A DNA stretch of 43,651 nt from Chitinophagaceae bacterium (GTDB lineage Bacteria > Bacteroidota > Bacteroidia > Chitinophagales > Chitinophagaceae): contig JAICZH010000016.1 of the NCBI GenBank assembly GCA_025933775.1, positions 1 through 43,651 of the forward strand. The letters are read 5' to 3'. Of the stretch, positions 17,986 through 26,205 are shown one piece after another. Numbering within the stretch: position 1 is the stretch's first letter; each line of letters starts with the position of its first letter. The position numbers were made by a program, and so were the translations under genes. The notes under the pieces are model-generated. The model ran no database searches, had not been told where the DNA came from, and saw nothing but the letters and a program-made list of their open reading frames with translations.

Positions 17986-18864
17986 TTATTGCAACCGCTC
18001 AATACATTTATGCAAACAATCTTCCCACGAAGGAATATCAATGCAAAGCATTTCTTTAATTTTAGAAGTGTCTAAAACCGAATACTGTGGTCGCTTTGCA
18101 GGGGTTGGGTATTGCGATGTAGGAACCGGAAAAATATTGCAATTGCTGTTTACAAAATTTTTTATTGCCATTGCAAAATCAAACCATGTGGTAACACCGG
18201 CATTGCAATAATTTACAATGCCATTGTATTCATTAATATTTTTTTCATCAATACATTTCATAATTATTGCGGCAAGGTCTGCTGCGTAGGTTGGGCAACC
18301 ATGCTGGTCATTTACCACGTTGATACTTTCTTTTTCTTTAAATAAACGAAGCATGGTTTTTACAAAATTATTTCCATAAGAAGAATACACCCAAGAAGTT
18401 CTTATAATACACGCATCCCGATTTGTGTTTAAAATAATTTCTTCGCCTTTAAGTTTAGAAGCGCCATAAACATTTATGGGATCAGTTTCGGCATCTTCTT
18501 TTAATGGTGTTTTAGAATTGCCATTAAAAACATAATCGGTAGAAATGTGAATGAATTTTGTTTTATGTTTTTTGCACGCATCTGCCAGAAAGCCCGCTGC
18601 ATCAGCGTTTATAGCAAATGCTTTTTCTTTTTCTGTTTCGGCTTTATCCACTGCAGTATATGCTGCACAATTGATACAATATTGAATGGATTGTTTATTT
18701 AAAAAATTATTTACTGCATTTGCATTTTCAATCGGCAAATCATTTTTTGTTGTAAATAAAAATTTATAAGAAGAATAATTTTTTGAAAGTTGTTTTATTT
18801 CACTTCCCAATTGCCCGTTGGCTCCTGTTACAAGAATGTTTTTTTTATGGTCAGCAGTAATCAT
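17986..18864 (-). CDS. rfbD: dTDP-4-dehydrorhamnose reductase
   Basis: This enzyme reduces dTDP-4-keto-L-rhamnose to dTDP-L-rhamnose, the last step of the pathway. The NAD(P)-binding motif is ILVTGANGQLGSEI near the N-terminus. The SDR catalytic YxxxK is in NVYGASKLKGE, and HISTDYVFNGNSKTPLKE and IIRTSWVYSSYGNNFVKTML are RmlD hallmarks. At 292 residues it is full length. It is the last gene of the leftward nucleotide-sugar operon, five bases after rfbC. RmlA and RmlB are not in the window. Confidence 0.93.
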   Translation of the reverse strand: MITADHKKNILVTGANGQLGSEIKQLSKNYSSYKFLFTTKNDLPIENANAVNNFLNKQSIQYCINCAAYTAVDKAETEKEKAFAINADAAGFLADACKKHKTKFIHISTDYVFNGNSKTPLKEDAETDPINVYGASKLKGEEIILNTNRDACIIRTSWVYSSYGNNFVKTMLRLFKEKESINVVNDQHGCPTYAADLAAIIMKCIDEKNINEYNGIVNYCNAGVTTWFDFAMAIKNFVNSNCNIFPVPTSQYPTPAKRPQYSVLDTSKIKEMLCIDIPSWEDCLHKCIERLQ

Positions 18865-18869
18865 ATTTT

Positions 18870-19427
18870 TTATTCAAAAATAAAATTATGATTACAATTT
18901 TTTAAAGAAGGAAGTACTGCATCTTTATCGGAAATGATTGCGCTGTGCAAAGGTATTTGCCAGTCAATATTCAAATCGAAATCATTCCATGCAATGCCTC
19001 CTTCACTTTCTTTATTATAAAATGCATCACACTTATAAAAAATTTCTGCCGTTTCACTGATTACAGAATAGCCGTGTGCAAAGCCTTTGGGAACTAAAAG
19101 TTGTTTTTTATTTTCGGCAGATAACTCAATCGTATATGCCTTACCATAAGTTGGCGAATTTTTTCTGAGGTCAACCACTGCATCAATAATTGTTCCGCTC
19201 AAGGCTCTTATTAATTTCGTTTGAGCATACGGCGCCAGTTGGTAATGCAATCCACGGATCACACCAAATACAGAGCTGGCCTGGTTATCCTGAACAAAAT
19301 TAATTTCAAGATTTTCTGCTGAGAAAATTTTTTGATTATAACTTTCAAAAAAATATCCACGATTATCTCCAAAAACTTTTGGTTCAAAAATTAATAAACC
19401 GGGAAATTGAGTTTTAGTAAATGGCAT
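18870..19427 (-). CDS. rfbC: dTDP-4-dehydrorhamnose 3,5-epimerase
   Basis: This 185-residue cupin enzyme converts dTDP-4-keto-6-deoxyglucose to the L-rhamno form. Motifs seen are FEPKVFGDNRGYFFESYN, the catalytic-base block VIRGLHYQL (its His is the base), DAVVDLRKNSPTYGK, VPKGFAHGYSVIS and the tail GGIAWNDFDLNIDWQ. It sits between wbpP and rfbD, with a heptamer repeat upstream. Its length and motifs are normal. Confidence 0.95.
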   Translation of the reverse strand: MPFTKTQFPGLLIFEPKVFGDNRGYFFESYNQKIFSAENLEINFVQDNQASSVFGVIRGLHYQLAPYAQTKLIRALSGTIIDAVVDLRKNSPTYGKAYTIELSAENKKQLLVPKGFAHGYSVISETAEIFYKCDAFYNKESEGGIAWNDFDLNIDWQIPLHSAIISDKDAVLPSLKNCNHNFIFE

Positions 19428-19436
19428 ATATTATAA

Positions 19437-19459
19437 ATGTACGATGTACGATGTACAAT
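19437..19459. repeat. Heptamer tandem repeat, unit ATGTACG
   Basis: Three units (ATGTACG, ATGTACG, ATGTACA) and then ATG fill the 37-base gap between wbpP and rfbC. The array is inside the operon and so is presumably transcribed. Confidence 0.75.
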
Positions 19460-19464
19460 GTTTG

Positions 19465-20463
19465 TTAGATCACTTTTTCAGAATAAATTGTTTTAAAATA
19501 TTCAATAGTTTCTTTTAAACCTTTTTCAAATTTTGTTGCGGGAGTATAATTCAACAATTTTTTTGCCAAAGAAATATCGGCAAGCGAATTGCGAATGTCT
19601 CCTTCCCTTGGTTCGCGGTGTATTGCATTCGCATCACTTTTCAAATAATTTTTTATAAAGTTGTATAAAAAATTAATGGAATAATTTTCGCCAACAGCTA
19701 CATTATACACTTTATTTTTTGCATCATTATTTTTAGTGAGCATTCCTTTTATATTTACCTGCACTGCATTTTCTACAAAAGTAAAATCTCGTGTTTGTTC
19801 GCCATCGCCATTAATAAATGCAGGTGTATTATTCATAATTGCTTTTACAAAAAGCGGAATCACGGCGGCGTAAGGCCCATCAGGGTCCTGACGCGGGCCA
19901 AAAATATTAAAATACCTAAACCCCAAAACAGAAATGCCATATACTTTTGAAAAAACATCTGCATACAATTCATCTGCTTTTTTACTTACTGCATAAGGCG
20001 AGAGGCAATTGCCGGTTCTATTTTCTTTTTTCGGTAAGGTAGGTTCATCGCCATATACCGATGAAGAAGAAGCATACACAAACTGTGCAACATTATTTTC
20101 AACAGCAGCTTTTAATATATTTACAAAACCGCCAACATTTACATCATTTGTATTGAATGGTTCTTTTATAGAACGAGGCACAGAGCCTAATGCAGCCTGG
20201 TGGCTCACATATTGAATTCCATTGCACACTTTCCTGCATGTATCAATATTTCTTATATCGCCTTCAATAAATTCAAATGATCTATATTGTTTTAAAATGG
20301 AAAGATTGCTTTCAAAACCATTAGCCATATTGTCTAACACTCTTACTTTTTTTGCATTATTTTTTAATAAATATTCTGCAATGTGACTGCCGATAAAACC
20401 AGCGCCGCCGGTAATGAGAAAAGATAGATTACTTAAATCTTCTTTATGAAAAATATTTTCCAA
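19465..20463 (-). CDS. wbpP: UDP-GlcNAc/GlcNAcA 4-epimerase (WbpP/TviC type)
   Basis: This extended SDR epimerase has 332 residues. The NAD motif is LITGGAGFIGSHIAEYLL, the catalytic Ser and YxxxK are in VYASSSSVYGDEPTLP and SPYAVSKKADELYA, and QAALGSVPRSIKEPFNTNDV and FNIFGPRQDPDGPYAAVIP are signatures of the WbpP/TviC/WbgU group. These enzymes interconvert UDP-GlcNAc and UDP-GalNAc or their uronic acids. The next enzyme upstream is a WbpO-type dehydrogenase, so the pair should make UDP-GalNAcA. No ATG is available: the frame opens with TTG at 20463, and ATT or ATA just before are less likely. Confidence 0.85.
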   Translation of the reverse strand: MENIFHKEDLSNLSFLITGGAGFIGSHIAEYLLKNNAKKVRVLDNMANGFESNLSILKQYRSFEFIEGDIRNIDTCRKVCNGIQYVSHQAALGSVPRSIKEPFNTNDVNVGGFVNILKAAVENNVAQFVYASSSSVYGDEPTLPKKENRTGNCLSPYAVSKKADELYADVFSKVYGISVLGFRYFNIFGPRQDPDGPYAAVIPLFVKAIMNNTPAFINGDGEQTRDFTFVENAVQVNIKGMLTKNNDAKNKVYNVAVGENYSINFLYNFIKNYLKSDANAIHREPREGDIRNSLADISLAKKLLNYTPATKFEKGLKETIEYFKTIYSEKVI

Positions 20464-20476
20464 AATTATTTTTTAT

Positions 20477-21766
20477 TTAAAGACTCCAATATTTTCTACT
20501 TGCAATTTTGCCGCGATACACTCCTTTTACATCTGCAATGATTCCATTTGGTTTGGTAATAGAAGCAAAATCATTATCATTCATATCGAGATAAGCTATG
20601 TGAGGAACGGTTATAATTACTGCGTCATAATTATCAGTGAGATTTTGTGTAAGCTTAAAACCATATTCATGATGCAGTTCATCGCTGTTGGCATGTGGGT
20701 CTGTAACATGAACCTGCAAAGAATAAGATTGTAATTCTTTAATTACATCGGCCACTTTTGAATTGCGTATATCACTTACATTTTCTTTGAACGTAGCGCC
20801 CATCACCAAAACTTTTGCATTTTTTACATCGCCGTTATTTTGAATAATATGTTGTAAAACTTTTTTTGCAACATGCGCTGCCATTCCATCATTAATGAAA
20901 CGACCGGCAAGAATTACCTGCGCATCGTAACCAAGCTTATTTGATTTATAAGTAAGGTAATACGGATCAACGCCAATGCAGTGGCCGCCTACAAGGCCGG
21001 GTTGAAATTTTAAAAAATTCCATTTGGTTCCTGCAGCTTCCAACACTTCAAAAGTATTGATGTTCATCTTATCAAAAATAATTGAAAGTTCATTCATTAA
21101 AGCAATGTTCAAATCTCTTTGCGTGTTCTCAATAATTTTTGCAGCTTCTGCCACTTTAATGCTGGAAGCCTTATGAACACCGGCTTTTACCACAAGCTCA
21201 TAAACTTTAGCAACTGTTTCTAAACTTTCTTCATCGCAACTGCTTACTACTTTTACAATGCTTGAAAGCGTGTGCGCTTTATCTCCCGGATTTATTCTTT
21301 CGGGAGAATAACCCAATTTAAAATCGTCACCCATTTTTAATCCAGATAATGTTTCAATTATGGGAAGACAATCTTCTTCTGTACAGCCCGGATACACCGT
21401 GCTTTCATACACGACATAATCGCCTTTCTTAATTACCTTTCCAATTGTTTCGCTTGCTTTTTGCACCGGAATCAAATCAGGAACATTGTGTTTATCAACC
21501 GGAGTAGGAACGGCAACAATAAAAAAATTGGCTTCGCGTAATGTATCCAAACTGTTGGTAAATTCTATATCACAATTATTAAAAGATTCTTTTTCTAATT
21601 CTTTACTTGGATCAATACAATTTTTCATCAACTCAATTCTTTGCGCATTGATATCAAAACCAATTACAGATATTTTTTTTGCAAACTCAAGCGCAATGGG
21701 TAATCCCACATAACCTAAACCAATTACAGCAAGCTTCTTTTTTTTATTGATTAATTCCTGGTACAT
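20477..21766 (-). CDS. wbpO: UDP-N-acetylhexosamine 6-dehydrogenase (WbpO/TviB type)
   Basis: This 429-residue nucleotide-sugar dehydrogenase oxidises C6 of UDP-HexNAc to the uronic acid in two NAD-dependent steps. The Rossmann motif is LAVIGLGYVGLPIALEFA. VAVPTPVDKHNVPDL, YESTVYPGCTEEDCLP, LGYSPERINPGDKAHTL and the catalytic-cysteine motif GLVGGHCIGVDPYYL all point to the TviB/WbpO branch rather than to UDP-glucose dehydrogenase. It is followed after 13 bases by wbpP, matching the Vi-antigen and Pseudomonas gene pair. The start is the ATG at 21766. Confidence 0.9.
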   Translation of the reverse strand: MYQELINKKKKLAVIGLGYVGLPIALEFAKKISVIGFDINAQRIELMKNCIDPSKELEKESFNNCDIEFTNSLDTLREANFFIVAVPTPVDKHNVPDLIPVQKASETIGKVIKKGDYVVYESTVYPGCTEEDCLPIIETLSGLKMGDDFKLGYSPERINPGDKAHTLSSIVKVVSSCDEESLETVAKVYELVVKAGVHKASSIKVAEAAKIIENTQRDLNIALMNELSIIFDKMNINTFEVLEAAGTKWNFLKFQPGLVGGHCIGVDPYYLTYKSNKLGYDAQVILAGRFINDGMAAHVAKKVLQHIIQNNGDVKNAKVLVMGATFKENVSDIRNSKVADVIKELQSYSLQVHVTDPHANSDELHHEYGFKLTQNLTDNYDAVIITVPHIAYLDMNDNDFASITKPNGIIADVKGVYRGKIASRKYWSL

Positions 21767-21813
21767 TTTATTTTATTTCATCATTAAAAAACTATAAATA
21801 AATTTTTATAACA

Positions 21814-21862
21814 CTAAACTTTCTAAACTTTTCTAAACCCATCCAAACTTTTCTAAACGTTT
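21814..21862. repeat. Roughly 10-bp tandem repeat, unit CTAAACTTTT
   Basis: Five imperfect units of CTAAACTTTT lie between uxs and wbpO, ending just after the uxs stop (21870) in transcription order. Copies vary at one to three positions. Confidence 0.7.
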
Positions 21863-21869
21863 AAATTTC

Positions 21870-22907
21870 TCAACTCATTTTTCCAAACTCTTTCGGTAAT
21901 TTATACAAATCTTCTTTTGGCAACGATTTAAAATATTCATAAGTAATTTTCAATCCTTCCGCTCTTTTTACTTTTGGTTCCCAGCCTAACAATTCTTTTG
22001 CTTTAGTAATATCCGGTTGCCTTTGTTTGGGATCATCCTGCGGCAAAGGTTTATAAACAATTTTTTGTTTGGTTCCGGTTAATGCAATTATTTCTTCTGC
22101 AAATTCTTTTAAAGTTATTTCATTGGGATTACCAATATTTACGGGCATTGCGTAATCGCTGAATAAAAGACGGTAAATACCTTCCACCAAATCATCCACA
22201 TAACAAAAACTTCTTGTTTGGCTGCCATCACCAAACACCGTTAAATCTTCGCCACGCAAAGCCTGACCGATAAAAGCCGGCAAAGCCCTGCCATCATTGA
22301 GTCTCATGCGTGGGCCATAAGTATTAAATATTCTTACAATTCTTGTTTCCAATCCATGAAAAGTATGATAGGCTGTTGTGATTGCTTCCTGAAAACGTTT
22401 TGCTTCATCATAAACACCGCGCGGGCCAACGGGATTTACATTTCCCCAATAATCTTCTTTTTGCGGATGCACCAACGGATCGCCATACACTTCGCTTGTG
22501 GATGCAACTAAAATTCTTGCTTTTTTTGATAAGGCTAATCCCAAGCAATTATGCGTACCGAGCGAACCAACCTTTAAAGTCTGAATAGGAATTTTTAAAT
22601 AATCAATCGGGCTGGCGGGAGAAGCGAAATGTAAAATATAATCAAGCTTTCCCGGCACATGAATAAATTTTGAAACATCACAATGATAAAATTCAAAATT
22701 TTTTAATTTAAAAAGATGCTGAATATTTTTTAAATCGCCGGTGATAAGATTATCCATTCCTATTACATGCATGTCTTCTTTAATAAATCTATCACAAAGA
22801 TGAGAGCCTAAAAAACCTGCAGCGCCCGTGATGAGAATTCTGGCCCCCGGCCCCGAAGGGGAGGAAGAAGAAATATTTTTTTTTGAATTTAATTTTTTTG
22901 TTTTCAC
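21870..22907 (-). CDS. uxs: UDP-glucuronate decarboxylase (UDP-xylose synthase)
   Basis: This SDR enzyme converts UDP-glucuronate to UDP-xylose with internal NAD+. Motifs are [28 protein letters not shown], the Uxs-specific [15 protein letters not shown] with the YxxxK pair, and [16 protein letters not shown]. It sits directly after ugd, which makes its substrate. The frame has no ATG before the core: translation appears to begin at GTG 22907, adding about 22 residues (TKKLNSKKN, then [10 protein letters not shown]) that the family does not need. Residues 13-22 are encoded by a GC-rich repeat (see 22842-22866). The C-terminal half is normal for the family. Confidence 0.9.
   Translation of the reverse strand: MKTKKLNSKKNISSSSPSGPGARILITGAAGFLGSHLCDRFIKEDMHVIGMDNLITGDLKNIQHLFKLKNFEFYHCDVSKFIHVPGKLDYILHFASPASPIDYLKIPIQTLKVGSLGTHNCLGLALSKKARILVASTSEVYGDPLVHPQKEDYWGNVNPVGPRGVYDEAKRFQEAITTAYHTFHGLETRIVRIFNTYGPRMRLNDGRALPAFIGQALRGEDLTVFGDGSQTRSFCYVDDLVEGIYRLLFSDYAMPVNIGNPNEITLKEFAEEIIALTGTKQKIVYKPLPQDDPKQRQPDITKAKELLGWEPKVKRAEGLKITYEYFKSLPKEDLYKLPKEFGKMS
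22842..22866. repeat. GC-rich repeat translated in the N-terminus of Uxs
   Basis: On the coding strand it reads TCCTCCCCTTCGGGGCCGGG and then GGCC, with a CCCC-TTC-GGGG hairpin core. It is almost free of A and T in a strongly AT-rich gene. It encodes SSPSGPGA directly before the first Rossmann strand (RILITG). Confidence 0.7.
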
Positions 22908-22923
22908 TTTATTTTTAATAAGA

Positions 22924-22952
22924 ACCTCACCCTAACTCTCCGATGGAGAGGG
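22924..22952. repeat. REP-like repeat upstream of uxs
   Basis: The sequence CCTCACCCTAACTCTCC is followed by GATGGAGAGGG, so CTCTCC-GAT-GGAGAG forms a six-pair hairpin. It belongs to the same family as the copies at 12247 and 39062. Confidence 0.75.
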
Positions 22953-22978
22953 ACAGTATCTGTTTACATTATCAAATT

Positions 22979-23050
22979 AGCATATCAGCATATTTTCACA
23001 TTTTCATATTAGATTAGCACATCAGCACATTGGCATATTAGCATATTAGC
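22979..23050. repeat. Octamer tandem repeat between ugd and uxs
   Basis: About nine 8-bp units (AGCATATC, AGCATATT, TTCACATT, TTCATATT, a 5-base break, AGCACATC, AGCACATT, GGCATATT, AGCATATT) end exactly at the ugd stop codon. Units vary mostly at positions 1-2, 5 and 8. Confidence 0.75.
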
Positions 23051-24390
23051 TAATTAACCACTTTTCTTCCTACACTTTCATAATGAAAACCTATTTCTTC
23101 CATTTGGTATAAATCAAAGAGATTTCTTCCATCGAAAATAACGGGGTTTTTTAACAGTGATTTTATTTTATTAAAATCCGGTGTGCGAAATTCACTCCAT
23201 TCTGTTGCGATGATTAAAGCATCAGCATCTTTCAAAGCATCATATTGATTTTCGGCATAAACAATTTTATCACCTATTTCTTTTTTTACATTGCTCATCG
23301 CTTCCTGGTCGTAAGCCGTTACAGAAGCGCCTTTGCTGATTAATTCATGTATTATTTTTAATGACGGCGCTTCGCGTATGTCATCAGTATTTGGCTTAAA
23401 TGCCAAACCCCATAAAGCAATTTTTTTTCCTTTAATATCATTATTAAAATAAGAAAGTAATTTAGGCAAAAGATGCACTTTTTGATTTTCATTTACGGCC
23501 ATTACTGCTTCTAATATTTTAAAATTATAATCAGCTTGTTGTGCAGATTTTGATAATGCCTGTACATCTTTCGGAAAACAACTTCCGCCATAACCAATGC
23601 CGCTGAATAAAAATCTTTTGCCAATTCTATCATCACTGCCCATTCCTTTTCGCACCATATCCACATCTGCTCCAAACCTTTCGCAGAGTTGCGCAATTTC
23701 ATTCATAAAAGAAATTTTTGTAGCAAGAAACGCATTGGCAGCGTATTTGGTAAGCTCTGCAGATTTTTCATCCATGTAAATAACAGGATTGCCCTGACGT
23801 ACAAACGGAGCATACAACTGGTTCAATAATTTTTTAGCTCTTTCAGATGAGGTGCCGATAACTACACGATTGGGTTTGAGAAAATCTTCCACCGCCATAC
23901 CTTCCCGAAGAAATTCGGGATTGCTTACTACATCAAATAATTCTTCTGCATTTTTAATTTTTCTTTTTTTCAAATTTTGTAAAACGGCATCATGCACTTT
24001 TTGTGCAGTGCCTACCGGCACGGTGCTTTTATCAATGATGGCTTTATAATCTCCGGGTTGCAATAACAGGCCGATATTATTCGCAACATCTAATACATAT
24101 CTTAAATCGGCGCTTCCATCTTCGCCGGGGGGAGTGGGCAATGCAAGAATAATAATGCTTGCATTTTTTATTCCTTCATGCAAAGAAGTGGTAAATTTTA
24201 ATCGCCCTTCTTTTTCATTTCTTTCAAAAATTTTTTCAAGTCCTGGCTCATAAATGGTAACTTTTCCTGAAGATAATTTTTTTACTTTTTCTTTATCAAT
24301 ATCTACACACGTTACTATGTTTCCTGTTTCGGCAAAGCATGTTCCGCTAACCAATCCTACATAGCCGGTTCCTATTACTGCAATATTCAT
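23050..24390 (-). CDS. ugd: UDP-glucose 6-dehydrogenase
   Basis: This 446-residue enzyme oxidises UDP-glucose to UDP-glucuronate. It starts MNIAVIGTGYVGLVSGTCFA, the classic Ugd opening. Other motifs are ALPTPPGEDGSADLRYV, DKSTVPVGTAQKV, SNPEFLREGMAVEDFLKPNR, GIGYGGSCFPKDVQAL with the catalytic cysteine, and LWGLAFKPNTDDIREAPSL. It lies three bases after the DegT gene in the operon and feeds Uxs downstream. Length and motifs are complete. Confidence 0.97.
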   Translation of the reverse strand: MNIAVIGTGYVGLVSGTCFAETGNIVTCVDIDKEKVKKLSSGKVTIYEPGLEKIFERNEKEGRLKFTTSLHEGIKNASIIILALPTPPGEDGSADLRYVLDVANNIGLLLQPGDYKAIIDKSTVPVGTAQKVHDAVLQNLKKRKIKNAEELFDVVSNPEFLREGMAVEDFLKPNRVVIGTSSERAKKLLNQLYAPFVRQGNPVIYMDEKSAELTKYAANAFLATKISFMNEIAQLCERFGADVDMVRKGMGSDDRIGKRFLFSGIGYGGSCFPKDVQALSKSAQQADYNFKILEAVMAVNENQKVHLLPKLLSYFNNDIKGKKIALWGLAFKPNTDDIREAPSLKIIHELISKGASVTAYDQEAMSNVKKEIGDKIVYAENQYDALKDADALIIATEWSEFRTPDFNKIKSLLKNPVIFDGRNLFDLYQMEEIGFHYESVGRKVVN

Positions 24391-24393
24391 TTT

Positions 24394-25524
24394 TTATTTA
24401 TTTATAAATTCTAAAACTTTTTGTATTATAAAATTTTGTTGCTCTTCATCAAGCTCAGTATGTATCGGCAACGATATAACTCTCTGTGTAAGCCAGTCTG
24501 TTTTTTCAAGATGATAATTGCCGCCGCCAAATGATGCAAACATTTTTTGCTTATGCGCAGGTACAGGATAATACAACATAGACGGAATATTATTTTGTGC
24601 TAAATAATTTACAAGCCCTTCCCTGTCTGTATTTTCAAGTATTAATGTGTATTGATGAAAAACGTGTTTGCAATAACCGGCACGATAAGGCGTAGTGATT
24701 TTTTCATTACCGGCAAATGCTTTATCATAAAAGTCAGCAGCTTTTATTCTCGCATCAATATATTTATCTAATAAAGGCAATTTAATATTTAATATGGCAG
24801 CCTGCACTCCATCTAATCGCGAATTGCAACCAACCATATCGTGATAATATCTTTTGCTCTGCCCGTGATTAGCAATCATTTTTAATTTTAGAGCAAGTTC
24901 ATCATCGTTGGTAAACATGGCGCCGCCATCTCCATAACATCCCAAATTTTTACTCGGGAAAAAAGAAGTACAACCGATATGCCCGATCACTCCGGTTTTT
25001 TTTACGGTTCCATTTTTAAAATAATAATCTCCGCCAATGGCTTGCGCATTGTCTTCAATCACAAATAAATTATGTTCTTCAGCAATGGCCATTATTTCTT
25101 CCATCTTTGCTGCATGGCCATATAAATGAACCGGTACAATTGCTTTGGTTTTGGAAGTGATGGCTTTTTTTATTGCATCAGGCTCTGCACAAAAAGTTTT
25201 AGTATCTACTTCTACAAAAACGGGTTTCAATTTTAATAATGCAATTACTTCGGTAGTGGCAACGTAAGTAAAAGATGGTGTTATTACTTCATCGCCGGGT
25301 TGCAGTCCCAAAGCCATCATCGCAATTTGCAATGCATCGGTACCGTTAGCACAGGGAATTACATGTTTTACACCAAGGTATTCGGAAAGATTTTTTGCAA
25401 ATATATTTACCTGCGGGCCACCGATAAAGGCGGCGCTTTCCATAACATTTAAAACAGCATCGTCCACTTCTTTTTTTATTTTCTGATACTGCTGTTTCAG
25501 GTCAACCATTTCAATAGGTCTCAT
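24394..25524 (-). CDS. DegT/DnrJ/EryC1/StrS sugar aminotransferase, WbpE-like
   Basis: This PLP enzyme of 376 residues transfers an amino group to a keto-sugar nucleotide. The PLP lysine is in CTSFFPSKNLGCYGDGGAMF. CANGTDALQIAMMALGL, VITPSFTYVATTEVI and the helix NSRLDGVQAAIL are family hallmarks. The sequence around the lysine is close to Pseudomonas WbpE, which aminates UDP-2-acetamido-2-deoxy-3-keto-glucuronate, but the dehydrogenase and acetyltransferase partners of that route are not here, so the substrate is not proved. It is the first gene of the leftward operon and has a -7 box just upstream. Confidence 0.9.
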   Translation of the reverse strand: MRPIEMVDLKQQYQKIKKEVDDAVLNVMESAAFIGGPQVNIFAKNLSEYLGVKHVIPCANGTDALQIAMMALGLQPGDEVITPSFTYVATTEVIALLKLKPVFVEVDTKTFCAEPDAIKKAITSKTKAIVPVHLYGHAAKMEEIMAIAEEHNLFVIEDNAQAIGGDYYFKNGTVKKTGVIGHIGCTSFFPSKNLGCYGDGGAMFTNDDELALKLKMIANHGQSKRYYHDMVGCNSRLDGVQAAILNIKLPLLDKYIDARIKAADFYDKAFAGNEKITTPYRAGYCKHVFHQYTLILENTDREGLVNYLAQNNIPSMLYYPVPAHKQKMFASFGGGNYHLEKTDWLTQRVISLPIHTELDEEQQNFIIQKVLEFINK

Positions 25525-25543
25525 ATATGTTTTTTAATGGGCG

Positions 25544-25551
25544 CAAAGATA
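25544..25551 (-). promoter_or_regulatory. -7 promoter box of the nucleotide-sugar operon
   Basis: Read leftward it is TATCTTTG, a perfect TAnnTTTG. It is 20 bases from the ATG at 25524, implying a very short leader. A -33 element is not obvious. Confidence 0.5.
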
Positions 25552-25790
25552 ATAATAGATATATGAAATGGAAATGGAGAATTATGATTTGTATGAATGG
25601 GCTGTTCTTTTTTATAAAATTAAATGTAACGGATAATCCCCATAAATGCGTTGTAAATTATAAATCATCATGCCAATTAAGATCTATCCCGATACTTTAA
25701 TTCCGGTAAGTATTCGATTAAAAAAATTATAAATAATTTAATTTTTTATCATTTTTGCCCTACCATACTTTTTAAAAACTATTTATTAAA

Positions 25791-25815
25791 AAGGCGAAGA
25801 ATAAATCTCCGCCTT
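25791..25815. other. Hairpin, ten-pair stem
   Basis: AAGGCGAAGA, loop ATAAA, then TCTCCGCCTT. Nine of ten positions pair, the exception being one A opposite C. No T-run follows directly, so it is not a simple terminator. Confidence 0.5.
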
Positions 25816-25865
25816 ACCCCAATAAGACCTTTAAAAGCAAAAAACTTTTTTTGATTATTCAATCA

Positions 25866-25957
25866 CTATACAATAAGATTCTTAGCCTTTAGAATTATCA
25901 GGGGTTTTTCTGTAGCAACGGCCGTATCCTCTTAAAAGAATAGATCATTGTGTATAG
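25866..25957 (+). ncRNA. Candidate structured RNA or small element remnant
   Basis: Three nested helices can form: CTATACA-AT with AT-TGTGTATAG at the ends (one two-base bulge), ATTCTT with AAGAAT inside, and AGGGG with CCTCT (one G-U) further in. The tip contains the palindrome ACGGCCGT. The 92-base extended hairpin lies in a 681-base region without genes. It could be a small RNA or a degenerate miniature inverted-repeat element. I could not match it to 6S, tmRNA, SRP or RNase P RNA. The strand is arbitrary. Confidence 0.3.
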
Positions 25958-26176
25958 CAAAACCCATTAGACTAATATTGTGCCAAAGAAAAAAGAGAAT
26001 ATAGTTTCTTAATTTCTCTGTTATAAAAAAACGCGAAAAAACTTTTATTCAGAAAGTTTTTCTTTAAAATATCATTTTGTGAATTGTATTTTAAAAATAA
26101 GCACTTCATCCTTTTGTGGATTGAGGTACACAAATTTTATTAATGCATTTGCAATTAATATGGCTTAGTAATTTCT

Positions 26177-26184
26177 TACCTTTG
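26177..26184 (+). promoter_or_regulatory. -7 promoter box of ileS
   Basis: TACCTTTG is a perfect match to TAnnTTTG and lies 21 bases before the ileS ATG. A TTTG at 26148-26151 is about five bases too far upstream for the best -33 spacing. Confidence 0.5.
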
Positions 26185-26205
26185 CCATCTTTTTTATAGT
26201 GAATA

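Larger units (their letters stand above)
25525..26205. other. 681-base non-coding region between the sugar operon and ileS
   Basis: No coding region could be supported. It holds the -7 box of the sugar operon (25544-25551), a ten-pair hairpin (25791-25815), a longer nested stem region (25866-25957) and the ileS promoter (26177-26184). The rest is AT-rich and featureless. The stems are spread in the middle, away from both promoters, which is why a small RNA gene or element remnant is considered. Confidence 0.6.

Noticed and set aside
25866-25957. Definite 6S RNA
   Set aside because: The extended hairpin shape is suggestive, but no conserved sequence could be matched and there is no clear promoter, so only a low-confidence candidate is listed.
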